The notes under the pieces: model-generated | What the model was told of the DNA's origin: nothing | The model's input: the letters and a program-made list of their open reading frames with translations, nothing else | Database searches by the model: none | Shown here: positions 18,503 to 27,304 of the stretch, one piece after another | Numbering within the stretch: the first letter of the stretch is position 1 | How the letters are laid out: each line of letters begins with the position of its first letter | Source of the DNA: Aquimarina aquimarini | GTDB taxonomy: Bacteria > Bacteroidota > Bacteroidia > Flavobacteriales > Flavobacteriaceae | DNA length: 64,000 nucleotides | Direction of reading: 5' to 3' | Assembly (NCBI RefSeq): GCF_900299535.1 | Contig: NZ_OMKE01000009.1 | Span: 62,001 to 126,000, forward strand | Translations under genes and position numbers: made by a program

Positions 18503-19624
18503 TTAATCTCCATCAGCATCAACAAAATCCACTCTAATAGAAAGTGCTGATAGCATATCTACTTTCAAGAAAACCACATTTTTCTGAAGTTCTTTATACG
18601 CATCTAACATTAAATTATTATTAGTTCGAACCTCAGCAGAAAAATCATCTGCCAAATTAGAGGCTTCAGTTCTTGCAAGATTAAATTGATTATTGATCAA
18701 CGTGCTCAAATCTTCTTCTTCTTTTATAGTATTTAAAAAATCTAAGTACGTTTTAAGACTTTCTCCTGTTGTAGTACTACCAAAATGTTTTCCATTAAAG
18801 AAATCCTGTAATGCAGTCAGGTTTGCATTAAAAAGAGCTTTTGATGCATCTTTTTTATAAAACGCTTCTACTTTTTCATTAAAAGTAGTGTTTGAGAATA
18901 CTCCAGCAGGAATACCAATTTTACCAGCTCTTAGATGTTTTTCATAATGAAAAAGAAAATCGTTTACCAATTTATCTAATGAACTCGTTGCAGAAGAACC
19001 ACTATTATTTACAAAAGAATCCCTGTAATCACCTGTCCAATCATTTACAACCTGAGTTGTAAGAGTATCCATACGCTCAACTACGTCAGAAAGGTATGTT
19101 TTATATTTTGTTGCATTTACATCACTCGAGTAGAATGCAACAATACCTGTATCAGAGTCTGCTAATCCATTAAGCAAGTAATCTAACGCTCCAAAACCTT
19201 GTTCGTCTTGTTTTGATACCGAGTTTAAATCATATCCTCCATCAGTAATATTTTTTTCTATTTCTGTAGTTGTAACAGGGTATACATTCATAAAATTTCT
19301 AAAAGAAATCTCTTCTGCTTTTCCTATTTCAAACATACTTACTGATTGCCATGACACATATGCATCTAACCATGCAGTTCTTAGTTTTACAAGATTAGAC
19401 TCATCTGCTGTGGTAACAAACTCAGAGGTTGCCGTTTTCAGATTTGCCATCTCTTCTTTAAAACTTTTATATGCTGGTATTGCTATATTGTCGGCTATAT
19501 TCTCTAACAATGCTTTTCTATTAAAAGTGTCTGTTCCCGGATTATCCGAGTTTGTGTCATCACTAGAAGAGCACCCTGCTACAACAAACAAAATAGCGAC
19601 AAAAAGAAACAATAACTTTTTCAT
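18503..19624 (-). CDS. Imelysin-family lipoprotein
   Basis: 373 aa from ATG at 19624. A longer frame reaches 19693, but it would put 23 polar residues before the lipoprotein signal MKKLLFLFVAILFVVAGCSS and would include the promoter at 19659-19666. Imelysin-like proteins are helical envelope proteins linked to iron uptake. The classical GxHxxE metal motif is not intact: the matching place reads GFGALDYLL (about residues 140-148). Cotranscribed with HTTM (8-base gap) and the TonB receptor. Confidence 0.85.
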   Translation of the reverse strand: MKKLLFLFVAILFVVAGCSSSDDTNSDNPGTDTFNRKALLENIADNIAIPAYKSFKEEMANLKTATSEFVTTADESNLVKLRTAWLDAYVSWQSVSMFEIGKAEEISFRNFMNVYPVTTTEIEKNITDGGYDLNSVSKQDEQGFGALDYLLNGLADSDTGIVAFYSSDVNATKYKTYLSDVVERMDTLTTQVVNDWTGDYRDSFVNNSGSSATSSLDKLVNDFLFHYEKHLRAGKIGIPAGVFSNTTFNEKVEAFYKKDASKALFNANLTALQDFFNGKHFGSTTTGESLKTYLDFLNTIKEEEDLSTLINNQFNLARTEASNLADDFSAEVRTNNNLMLDAYKELQKNVVFLKVDMLSALSIRVDFVDADGD

Positions 19625-19658
19625 TTTATTTTTATTTATTCTTAATAAATTTTTTTTG

Positions 19659-19666
19659 CAAATGTA
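19659..19666 (-). promoter_or_regulatory. Predicted -7 element of the imelysin-HTTM-receptor operon
   Basis: Minus-strand TACATTTG fits TAnnTTTG. It lies directly downstream of the terminator that follows DUF4856 and 34 bases before the imelysin ATG at 19624. Confidence 0.5.
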
Positions 19667-19667
19667 A

Positions 19668-19708
19668 AAAAAAGAGGAAGAATTATGATTCAATCCTTCC
19701 TCTTTTTT
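19668..19708 (-). terminator. Terminator between DUF4856 and imelysin genes
   Basis: Thirteen-base perfect stem AAAAAAGAGGAAG/CTTCCTCTTTTTT with a 15-base loop. On the minus strand a run of eight T follows. It separates two genes usually viewed as one operon. Confidence 0.8.
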
Positions 19709-19734
19709 ACACTTTATCTTGTGTTTTTGTCCTT

Positions 19735-20976
19735 TTAACTACCTGCTTGCGCTACAGTGAAATTAAATTCGTTTGCAATCGCTTCAGAAATAGCTTGTAA
19801 GGTTGCAGGAGTAACATCCCATAATCCATTTGTTCCACCCATAAGTTGACCAATTAGGCCTTGTACTTGTGTTCTGGTAAGGTAAGGGGCATCGCTATTT
19901 GGTTTTCTTGTAAACTGTAAGCTATAGATAAATCCATATCCTTCAGAAAGATCATGAAAAGCAGTTGCATGATCAACAGTAGTAGCATCAAGTGCATTTT
20001 TACCTTGTTGTAGGTAATATACTGCTCTTACTGCTATTACCTGAGATATTTTTTCTCTAATGATAGCTGCTTGCTCATCTCTTACTGTATATTCTTTGGC
20101 AACAATTGCAGCCCTACCTAACTTAAATGCTTGGTAAATATCATCAGCAATTCCTGTAAAATCTGAATCATCATTTACTCTATCAAGGTATTTACTCAAG
20201 AATGAATCATCACCTTTCTGGTTACTACCTGATCCTATACTTGCCAAAGGTTTAGCTCCATCTGGTGCTGCTCCAAATAAATATCCATAAGCCTCATCCC
20301 ACTTATGCTCCATAGTAGTATAGTTTTTTCCTTCTGCTACAACACCATTATTATTATCTTCTACATTATTAGCATCATCAAGAACACTTTTTCCTAAGTA
20401 GTTATTCAACGCCTGATCAGCCATTAATGCACCAATCAAACTCTTTGCAAATGCCTGATTATATTCTAATCCTTTTGCATTTACATATCTGGTAGAACCT
20501 CCTCCAGCTTCTTGTATAAATCCAGCTACTCCAGCTGTTGCTTCTGTATTCCAGTTAGGGAATACTTCGTTTGCCTGTCCTGCTATCCAGGTATCAAATT
20601 CTTCTTTTATCGCACTAGCTTCACCTACATTTACAGAGAAGTAATCTTTTGATGCAGCCGTTTTGCTTCTTACGCTTTTGCTTGATTCATTAAGACCTGT
20701 TCCTGTAAAATCATTTGCTCCTTCTTGATGTGCAAACATATTATCAAGAATAGCTTCTGTTTTCTCGCTATTTTTAAATGCATCTATAATTTCTTCTGCC
20801 ATCGCTATTCTGGTTGTTTGACCACCATAACTTACAGAACTTTTTCCGTCACGTTCAAAAACATAGTTTGTTGGTTCGTCTATTTGAACCCCAGGTGTAT
20901 CGTCATCATCTGAACAGGAAACTAAAACAAGCCCTGCAGAAAGACAGGTGATTTTAAATAAATTGTTGATTTTCAT
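19735..20976 (-). CDS. DUF4856 family lipoprotein
   Basis: 413 aa. The lipoprotein signal LSAGLVLVSCSDDDD puts the lipidated Cys near residue 21, followed by an acidic stretch that in Flavobacteria often favours surface display. The rest is mainly helical. The family assignment rests on overall character (SSVSYGGQTTRIAMAEEI near residue 47) and on its place beside imelysin, HTTM and a TonB receptor. Function unknown, likely in metal acquisition by context. It has a full consensus promoter and its own terminator. Confidence 0.8.
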   Translation of the reverse strand: MKINNLFKITCLSAGLVLVSCSDDDDTPGVQIDEPTNYVFERDGKSSVSYGGQTTRIAMAEEIIDAFKNSEKTEAILDNMFAHQEGANDFTGTGLNESSKSVRSKTAASKDYFSVNVGEASAIKEEFDTWIAGQANEVFPNWNTEATAGVAGFIQEAGGGSTRYVNAKGLEYNQAFAKSLIGALMADQALNNYLGKSVLDDANNVEDNNNGVVAEGKNYTTMEHKWDEAYGYLFGAAPDGAKPLASIGSGSNQKGDDSFLSKYLDRVNDDSDFTGIADDIYQAFKLGRAAIVAKEYTVRDEQAAIIREKISQVIAVRAVYYLQQGKNALDATTVDHATAFHDLSEGYGFIYSLQFTRKPNSDAPYLTRTQVQGLIGQLMGGTNGLWDVTPATLQAISEAIANEFNFTVAQAGS

Positions 20977-21013
20977 TGCTTTTTTTATTTAGACTTATTA
21001 TAATTAATGTCAA

Positions 21014-21044
21014 CAAATATATTCATCAAAAATTATTTAACAAA
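21014..21044 (-). promoter_or_regulatory. Consensus promoter of the DUF4856 gene
   Basis: On the minus strand: TTTG (21044-21041), a 19-base spacer, then TATATTTG (21021-21014). This is an exact match to the Bacteroidota TTTG-N19-TAnnTTTG promoter and is 38 bases before the DUF4856 ATG. Confidence 0.75.
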
Positions 21045-21138
21045 CTTTTATCTTTAGTAAATCTAAATAAATTTAATTTTTTAACATTAAGAAAGTAGGG
21101 TAATGAAGTAATACGGCCTTCTTACTTTTTAAAGTACA

Positions 21139-22005
21139 TCAATGATATGTAGAAAATATTTTTGTAGCTTCATTGTGTGACGACTCAAAACTTAAGGTCC
21201 TAACATTAGTTTCAGCTTTTACAGTAGTAAAATAAGAGATCATTTTCTCTGTAGGCATATTACCAGTCAACTCATCTTTTGCCATAGGGCATCCGCCAAA
21301 TCCTTGAATTGCCCCATCAAACCTTCTACAGCCTGCTTTATAAGCTGCATCTACCTTTTCAAACCAAGTGGTTGGCGTAGTATGCAAATGTGCTCCAAAC
21401 TCAATACCAGGATATGTTGGTATTAAATTTGAGTATAAATATGTGATAATATCTGGTGTAGAAGTTCCAACTGTATCTGATAAAGATAGAATTTTCACTC
21501 CCATTTTACTAAGCTTTTCTGTCCATTCACCTACAATTTCAACATTCCATGGATCACCATACGGGTTTCCAAATCCCATAGACAAATAAGCTACTACCTT
21601 TTTATTGGCTTTATCTGCGATATTCAATATCTCTTGCAGGGTTGCTACAGATTCTTCAATGGTTTTATGTGTATTACGCATCTGAAAATTCTCTGATATC
21701 GAAAAAGGATACCCCAAATAATCAATAGCTTTATGTTGAGATGCATCATTTGCTCCTCTTACATTTGCAATTATTGCCAATAATTTACTCGTTGTATCAG
21801 AAAGGTCTAATTGCGATAAAACATCAGCTGTATCAACCATTTGTGGTATTGCTTTTGGCGACACAAAACTACCAAAGTCTATTGTATCAAAGCCACAACG
21901 CAATAATGATTGAATGTATTGTACCTTTTTTTCTGTAGGTATAAATTCTTTTATGCCTTGCATCGCATCACGAGGACATTCAATAATTTTTACGTTTTCG
22001 GTCAT
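21139..22005 (-). CDS. Hydroxymethylglutaryl-CoA lyase family protein
   Basis: 288 aa. A TIM-barrel lyase that in the family cleaves HMG-CoA to acetyl-CoA and acetoacetate in leucine or ketone-body breakdown. Visible motifs: ECPRDAMQG (residues 9-17, the R-D substrate/metal pair), GAHLHTT (about 205-211, metal His pair) and GFGGCPMAKDELTGN (about 234-248, with the catalytic Cys of the GGCP signature). The signature loop is variant: KDELTGN where most enzymes have GASGN. Single gene. A related aldolase-type activity cannot be excluded. Confidence 0.85.
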   Translation of the reverse strand: MTENVKIIECPRDAMQGIKEFIPTEKKVQYIQSLLRCGFDTIDFGSFVSPKAIPQMVDTADVLSQLDLSDTTSKLLAIIANVRGANDASQHKAIDYLGYPFSISENFQMRNTHKTIEESVATLQEILNIADKANKKVVAYLSMGFGNPYGDPWNVEIVGEWTEKLSKMGVKILSLSDTVGTSTPDIITYLYSNLIPTYPGIEFGAHLHTTPTTWFEKVDAAYKAGCRRFDGAIQGFGGCPMAKDELTGNMPTEKMISYFTTVKAETNVRTLSFESSHNEATKIFSTYH

Positions 22006-22215
22006 TTTAGAGAGGTAAACTAAGAAAAAATCAATTATGCCTATAAAAGTATGATTATTTTTTAAAATCTAAAGAGTTTCAACCCTACTTCACTCTACAG
22101 ACTAATAGATTCTTTTTTTTATCGCAAGCAAGAAAATAGTATCATTCAAAAAAAAATAATCAAAACGAGCCTTCTTTTAAGTTCTTTTATTTTGATATAC
22201 ACCTAGACTTAAAAC

Positions 22216-22242
22216 ATATGTAACATAAAAATGGTTACATAT
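22216..22242. promoter_or_regulatory. Inverted repeat ATATGTAAC-N9-GTTACATAT upstream of the hybrid regulator
   Basis: Perfect 9-base arms with a 9-base spacer, about 60 bases before the regulator's ATG. The same core (TGTTACAT) forms the direct repeat found after the gene at 25186-25215, which suggests autoregulation by the encoded AraC-type domain. Confidence 0.45.
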
Positions 22243-22303
22243 ATTACAGACATAAGTAATTGATTTATTTATAATTGCTATATTTAAAAGTCAAATTAAA
22301 AAC

Positions 22304-25105
22304 ATGAGAAATTTCTTTGCTCTACTTTTTTTTACTCTTCAACTCTCTACTACTGCTCAACCCCAACCATCTCAGGTAAAACCTATACAAATTACTATCA
22401 AGGATAGTATTTATTTTCCTATAGAAGAAGTAAGTATTTATAAAGATTATTCAAAGGAGCTTACTTTTAATCAAACTACATCACAGTTATTCACCCCTAT
22501 ACATCCCTCTCATCTTAAAAATTGCAAACCCAATGCTTTTTACTGGTATCGTTTTATGATCAATCATAAAACCGATGCCAAAATACTCTATTTTCTCACC
22601 TTTACAAGTGATGCTTCAGACTTTTATATACCGCATAAAAAAGGCTACAAAAAACATAAAACAGGTACATTTATTAAAAAAGGAAAGATTACCTATGATA
22701 TAGAACAAGCATCTTCATTAAGCATACCTCTAGATTCTATAGATTTTTCTAAGCCTTTTTATTTTAATAAAAAGCCAATATCGAATGCAGGAAAATTAAG
22801 CCTTAAAAACACTTTTGGGGTTATCCTTATTGATCATAAAAATACTATTAGTGATTTAGTAAAAGAGACTTCATTGGTAAAATATCTAGAATTTTACTCA
22901 GGAGCTACTTGTATTGCATCCTTACTTTTTCTTGTAAGTTTTTTTATATCTAGAGACAGGAACTTTTTAAACTATAGTCTTTATTTATTTTTTGTAACAG
23001 GAATTTTTACTCCTGACACTCCTTTTCTTTTTTCTTTGCTCAATAGCATTCACCCTATGCTTTCACATTATATAAATCAACTAAGTATTATTGGCGCTTC
23101 ATTTTTCTACTTCTATTTTGTATACGGTATCCTAGAGTTCAAAACAAATCATCCTCGATTGCACAAATTCTCTAACTATCTCTTATCTAGTATTATTCTT
23201 TTTGCGATCATCAACTTAATTGTTTCCATTCTTACACCGTACCTAAATTACCGTATCGATATTTTTTTCGCATTCAGAGTCTTTTTTGGGATTACCGCAC
23301 TAGTGGTTTTTATATATCTGTTCTCTATAAGAAAAGACCTTATATCCAAGGCTGTACTCATAAGTAGTTTTCTACTTATCATTGGCAATATTGCAGCTAT
23401 AATTACTAGCAACGGTTTGTATTTCTTAAACACCGTATTAATCGAGATTTTAATTTTCTCAGGAATTGTATCATACAATAACAAAAGAAATGTAGCTTCA
23501 AGAGTCAAAAGTCAATATGAACTTGATAACGAACGAAAATTAAAAAAAGAACTCATACAATTAGATAAGGCAAAATCTCATTTCTTTTCAAATATATCTC
23601 ATGAACTTAGAACACCACTTACTTTAATATCTACTCCAATACAAAACAAACTAATGAGTAAAAATCTTAGTGATAAAGATCGTACTGATTTTGAATTGGT
23701 TTTAAAAAATAGTAAACGGATTTCTGAGCTGGTCAATCAATTATTAGATATTTCCAAAATTGAGGCTGGAAGCATGACTTTATCTTTACAAAAGGTAAAA
23801 CCAATTCAACAAATTAATGCTATTATTAAAGATTTTGAATATCTGGCTGACTTAAAAAATATTAATTTCCTGACATATCTCAATAACCATGAAGAAAAAG
23901 GATGGTTGGATCAGGATGCGCTATATAAAATAGTCACTAACCTAGTCTCTAACGCTATAAAATACACCCCAGAAAATGGCTCTATTATCTGTAATGCGCA
24001 TATTAAAAAAAACAATCTTTTTATAAACATAAAAAATACAGGAGAAGGACTTTCTATAGAGCAACAACAATTGGTTTTTAAACGTTTTTACCAAACTCAT
24101 GACTTTCAATCTGGTTCTGGTATTGGGTTAGCTTTGGTTAATGAACTTGTAAAATTACATCAAGGTACTATCTCTGTAAACAGTAAGCCTAATGAGTGGA
24201 CAAGTTTTAGTCTAGTCATCTCATTAGATAAAAATGCAATACAAAACGCCACAATTATAGAACAAAACACAGACAACATTACCTCTCATACTGCGTCTAA
24301 AAGTACTGACATTCTTACAAATGATTCCAAATTTGATCTCAAAAACAAAGAGCTTCCTATTTTATTAATTATTGAAGATAATAAAGACCTAAACATACTA
24401 TTACAAGGTATTTTTATTAATCAATATCATATTATTAGTTCTATAGATGGAAAAGAAGGATACGAAATGGCCATAAAGCATATTCCTGATATTATCATTT
24501 CTGATATTATGATGCCTAAAAAAGATGGGATAACGCTTACAAAAGAATTAAAAAATGATGAGCGCACTAGCCATATTCCAATCATTTTATTAACCGCAAA
24601 AGCTGGAGAGGAAAATGAATTATCAGGACTACAAACTGGTGCTGATGAATATATGGTTAAGCCGTTTAATCAAAAAATACTAGTAACAAAAGTTGACAAC
24701 CTACTAAACATTAGAAAAAAACTACAACATAGGTATAGTCAGGAAGTATTCTTAACACCCAAAGAGATTGCCGTAACTTCTATTGATGAGAACTTCTTAA
24801 ACAAGGTGCAAGAAGTATTGGATAAGAAAATAACAGAACCCTCTTTTAATGTTGAAGATTTCAGTAAATCTTTAAGCATGAGCAGAATGCAATTACACAG
24901 AAAACTAAAAGCATTAACAGGATTAACCTCTTCAGAATTTATCAGATCTCAACGTCTTAAACTAGCAGCTCAACTACTCAAAAGCTCTGATACAAATGTA
25001 TCGCAGGTTGGCTATGCTGTAGGTTTTAATGATCATTCATATTTTACTAAATGTTTCAAAGAAGTATATAAGTGTACTCCTTCAGAGTATGTTACAAAAA
25101 AATAG
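22304..25105 (+). CDS. Hybrid two-component sensor/response regulator with AraC-type DNA-binding domain
   Basis: 933 aa. Order: signal peptide (1-18); extracytoplasmic beta domain (about 25-180, 7TMR-DISMED2-like); seven hydrophobic helices (about 195-395); short coiled coil; HisKA with the phospho-accepting His433 (FFSNISHELRTP); HATPase with N, G1 and G2 boxes (to about 650); receiver domain with Asp734 (DIIISDIMMPKKDG); C-terminal AraC-type helix-turn-helix (about 830-933, ending VGFNDHSYFTKCFKEVYKCTPSEYV). Sensing, kinase and DNA binding in one chain define the HTCS class. It lies just upstream of a secreted-protein operon it may control. Confidence 0.95.
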   Translation: MRNFFALLFFTLQLSTTAQPQPSQVKPIQITIKDSIYFPIEEVSIYKDYSKELTFNQTTSQLFTPIHPSHLKNCKPNAFYWYRFMINHKTDAKILYFLTFTSDASDFYIPHKKGYKKHKTGTFIKKGKITYDIEQASSLSIPLDSIDFSKPFYFNKKPISNAGKLSLKNTFGVILIDHKNTISDLVKETSLVKYLEFYSGATCIASLLFLVSFFISRDRNFLNYSLYLFFVTGIFTPDTPFLFSLLNSIHPMLSHYINQLSIIGASFFYFYFVYGILEFKTNHPRLHKFSNYLLSSIILFAIINLIVSILTPYLNYRIDIFFAFRVFFGITALVVFIYLFSIRKDLISKAVLISSFLLIIGNIAAIITSNGLYFLNTVLIEILIFSGIVSYNNKRNVASRVKSQYELDNERKLKKELIQLDKAKSHFFSNISHELRTPLTLISTPIQNKLMSKNLSDKDRTDFELVLKNSKRISELVNQLLDISKIEAGSMTLSLQKVKPIQQINAIIKDFEYLADLKNINFLTYLNNHEEKGWLDQDALYKIVTNLVSNAIKYTPENGSIICNAHIKKNNLFINIKNTGEGLSIEQQQLVFKRFYQTHDFQSGSGIGLALVNELVKLHQGTISVNSKPNEWTSFSLVISLDKNAIQNATIIEQNTDNITSHTASKSTDILTNDSKFDLKNKELPILLIIEDNKDLNILLQGIFINQYHIISSIDGKEGYEMAIKHIPDIIISDIMMPKKDGITLTKELKNDERTSHIPIILLTAKAGEENELSGLQTGADEYMVKPFNQKILVTKVDNLLNIRKKLQHRYSQEVFLTPKEIAVTSIDENFLNKVQEVLDKKITEPSFNVEDFSKSLSMSRMQLHRKLKALTGLTSSEFIRSQRLKLAAQLLKSSDTNVSQVGYAVGFNDHSYFTKCFKEVYKCTPSEYVTKK

Positions 25106-25185
25106 ATACTTCCTTTTACAATTCACCCCAAAACTCTCCTACAAACACCCCTAAAAACATAGGGAAATTACCCTTTTTCTACAAT

Positions 25186-25215
25186 GTTACATAATTCATA
25201 GCCTTTGTTACATAC
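25186..25215 (+). promoter_or_regulatory. Direct repeats TGTTACATA with 21-base period
   Basis: TGTTACATA occurs at 25186-25194 and again at 25207-25215, start to start 21 bases, about two helical turns. This is the usual geometry for AraC-type domains. It is 56-85 bases before the ATG at 25271 and shares its core with the inverted repeat at 22216-22242. Confidence 0.55.
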
Positions 25216-25270
25216 TCCATAACGATCTCCCTAATCATATTCTAGTTTTACCATCGAATCAAAAAAAACA

Positions 25271-25450
25271 ATGTCTGATTTACCCATTGAACATATAGGC
25301 ATGAGTAAAAACAAAAAATACACAGGCCACCTCAATGATCTCAACTCAACCAATATATATCTAAATATAAATAACCTAAAACCTGGTTTCTATACAGTAA
25401 GAATTACATATAAAAACAAAATAATTAAAGAAGTGAAATTCAAAAAGTAA
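25271..25450 (+). CDS. Small protein resembling an isolated type IX secretion C-terminal domain (59 aa)
   Basis: ATG at 25271 opens 59 codons. The C-terminal half, IYLNINNLKPGFYTVRITYK followed by NKIIKEVKFKK, has the pattern of the type A sorting domain of type IX secretion substrates (Ile-x-Asn-Leu-x-x-Gly-x-Tyr, then a basic end). There is no signal peptide and no cargo domain, so it is either a small cytoplasmic beta protein or the remnant of a longer secreted protein. First gene after the direct repeats; 82 bases separate it from the next gene. Confidence 0.5.
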   Translation: MSDLPIEHIGMSKNKKYTGHLNDLNSTNIYLNINNLKPGFYTVRITYKNKIIKEVKFKK

Positions 25451-25532
25451 AGAAATAAAATTATTTAAAAAAATTAGAGGCACTACCATTCATCTTATTG
25501 ATAATCGCCTCATTAACCTATAAAACAAAACA

Positions 25533-25886
25533 ATGAGAACAATACCAATTTTAGCAATAGTCATCACTTTTTTGACTTTGCAGTCGATAAACGCACAAAA
25601 TAAAGAAGCAAAAAAAACGGATAAAAAAACTGTAAAGAAAGACAACCTTTTGGATATGCAAACCAATGTGCTATCCAGCATTTTTGGAGAGAATATGGAT
25701 GGAAAATCAAATGGGAAACCAATTAATTTTTTAGAACTATTAGAAAAAATGGATATCTCTTCTGAGCAAAAATTAGAATACAAAAACAGCTATTACCTAC
25801 AAGCAAAAAAACTTACACAAAAACAAAAAGATTCTTTAGGTAAGGCCATCGAAAAAAAAATACTGGAAGCTCAACCAGATCAATGA
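25533..25886 (+). CDS. Small secreted hypothetical protein (117 aa)
   Basis: Signal peptide (residues 1-21, ending SINAQ), then a Lys-rich segment (KEAKKTDKKTVKKD) and a predicted helical C-terminal half (FLELLEKMDISSEQKLEYKN). I do not recognise the family. It is in line with the flanking + strand genes, 32 bases before the OmpA-like gene, so probably cotranscribed. Composition is close to its neighbours. Confidence 0.65.
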   Translation: MRTIPILAIVITFLTLQSINAQNKEAKKTDKKTVKKDNLLDMQTNVLSSIFGENMDGKSNGKPINFLELLEKMDISSEQKLEYKNSYYLQAKKLTQKQKDSLGKAIEKKILEAQPDQ

Positions 25887-25918
25887 AAAACTAATAAAAG
25901 GGAGTAAAAATAAAAACG

Positions 25919-27184
25919 ATGAAAACAACAAAAACACTTTGCATTCTTATAGTATTATTAAGCACCACAATAAGTAATGCACAGCTACTAAAGAGATTAG
26001 GGAAAAAAGCAGAAGAAGCCGCAAAACGTACTATTGAAAAGCGTATAGAGCAGGAAACAGAAAAAAATACTGATAAAGGCCTTGATGAAGTTTTTGAAAA
26101 GAAAAGAAAAAAGCAGAAGAAGAAAAACAAACAGAAAAAGAGCAAGAAGAAAAACCAAACCATTATAGGAAGTTCAACACACTATGAAATCAATCGTGCT
26201 TCAGATTTTGAAGCAGGTAATATAATTATTTTTCAAGACCGTTTTACAAACGATACTCAAGGTGATTTCCCCGCTAAATGGGATACAAATGGTTCTGGCG
26301 AAATCGTACTCATTAACAGTAAAAAATGGTTACGTCTAGGAGGTAACTCCAAGTATGTTCCTACAACAACAGAAACATTACCTGAGAATTATACAATCGA
26401 GTTTGATCTTCTTACTCAAGGATTAGACAACAAAACCAGTTCTCAATCCTGGATTAAACTTTTACTAGAAGATCATACTGGTTTTAATCAACCAAAAAAT
26501 TGGTGTATGGTAGAACTTTCTCCTTGTCAGTTTATCGGATCTCAAGGAGTTGTAGAAAAGGTAGTAAACGGACAACGCCAAATTCGCAATGCCATAGGAA
26601 AAGACTATCGTGCTCAAATAGATGGAAAATCCCACATCTCTATTGCAATCAACAAAACACGAATGCGTGTTTGGATGAATGAAAATAAAATAATAGATAT
26701 TCCTAGATTAATACCAGAAGGAGCTAATGTATTTAAAATTCACACCAAAGGACTAAGAGATACTAACGGCAAAGACGAAGTATATATTACTGATTTAAAG
26801 ATCACTAAAAGTGGTAAAGATAATCGAAGTAAACTGATTACCGAAGGACGATTATCTACCAACGCTATTCTTTTTAAAACTGGATCTTCAACCATCACTG
26901 GAGGAACAGAAACCATCATAAAGGAGGTTGCTACAGCCCTACAAAACGAATCAAATATGAAAATAAAGATTATAGGTCATACTGATACTGATGGAAATGC
27001 CGAAAGCAATAAAAAACTTTCTGAACAACGAGCAAAAGCCGTTAAAATGATACTTGTAGAGCAGTACGATATACAGTATAGTAGAATACAGGTTGAAGGA
27101 AAAGGAGAAGCAAATCCCATTGCAGATAACTCCTCTGTATCTGGAAAAGCTAAAAACAGAAGAGTAGAGTTTATCAAAATATAA
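25919..27184 (+). CDS. OmpA-family protein with basic N-terminus and lectin-like middle domain
   Basis: 421 aa. Signal peptide (1-20, ending SNAQ), then a highly charged helix (about 25-80; runs of KKQKKKNKQKK), a jelly-roll domain resembling concanavalin-type lectins (about 97-300, beginning IIFQDRFTNDTQGDFPAKWD), and an OmpA-like peptidoglycan-binding domain (about 308-421) with IIGHTDTDG, LSEQRAKAV and NRRVEF. The C-terminal domain should anchor it to peptidoglycan, while the middle may bind glycans. Part of the putative HTCS-regulated operon. Confidence 0.85.
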   Translation: MKTTKTLCILIVLLSTTISNAQLLKRLGKKAEEAAKRTIEKRIEQETEKNTDKGLDEVFEKKRKKQKKKNKQKKSKKKNQTIIGSSTHYEINRASDFEAGNIIIFQDRFTNDTQGDFPAKWDTNGSGEIVLINSKKWLRLGGNSKYVPTTTETLPENYTIEFDLLTQGLDNKTSSQSWIKLLLEDHTGFNQPKNWCMVELSPCQFIGSQGVVEKVVNGQRQIRNAIGKDYRAQIDGKSHISIAINKTRMRVWMNENKIIDIPRLIPEGANVFKIHTKGLRDTNGKDEVYITDLKITKSGKDNRSKLITEGRLSTNAILFKTGSSTITGGTETIIKEVATALQNESNMKIKIIGHTDTDGNAESNKKLSEQRAKAVKMILVEQYDIQYSRIQVEGKGEANPIADNSSVSGKAKNRRVEFIKI

Positions 27185-27304
27185 AAAATTGATCCTAATC
27201 AAGAAATCATACCAACAATATTTGATTACTCTAATCTAACTTAGGTGTACCTATAAAACTACCGTACTACTTATCAAAACAAGTAACTGTTAACAAAATA
27301 ACCT

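Noticed and set aside
19625..19693. Upstream extension of the imelysin gene
   Set aside because: It would place a polar stretch before the lipoprotein signal peptide and would include the promoter and part of the terminator.
25891..26163. Open frame of 90 codons on the minus strand with Phe-rich sequence
   Set aside because: It is antisense to the Lys-rich coding segment of the OmpA-like gene; its composition mirrors AAG/AAA codons.
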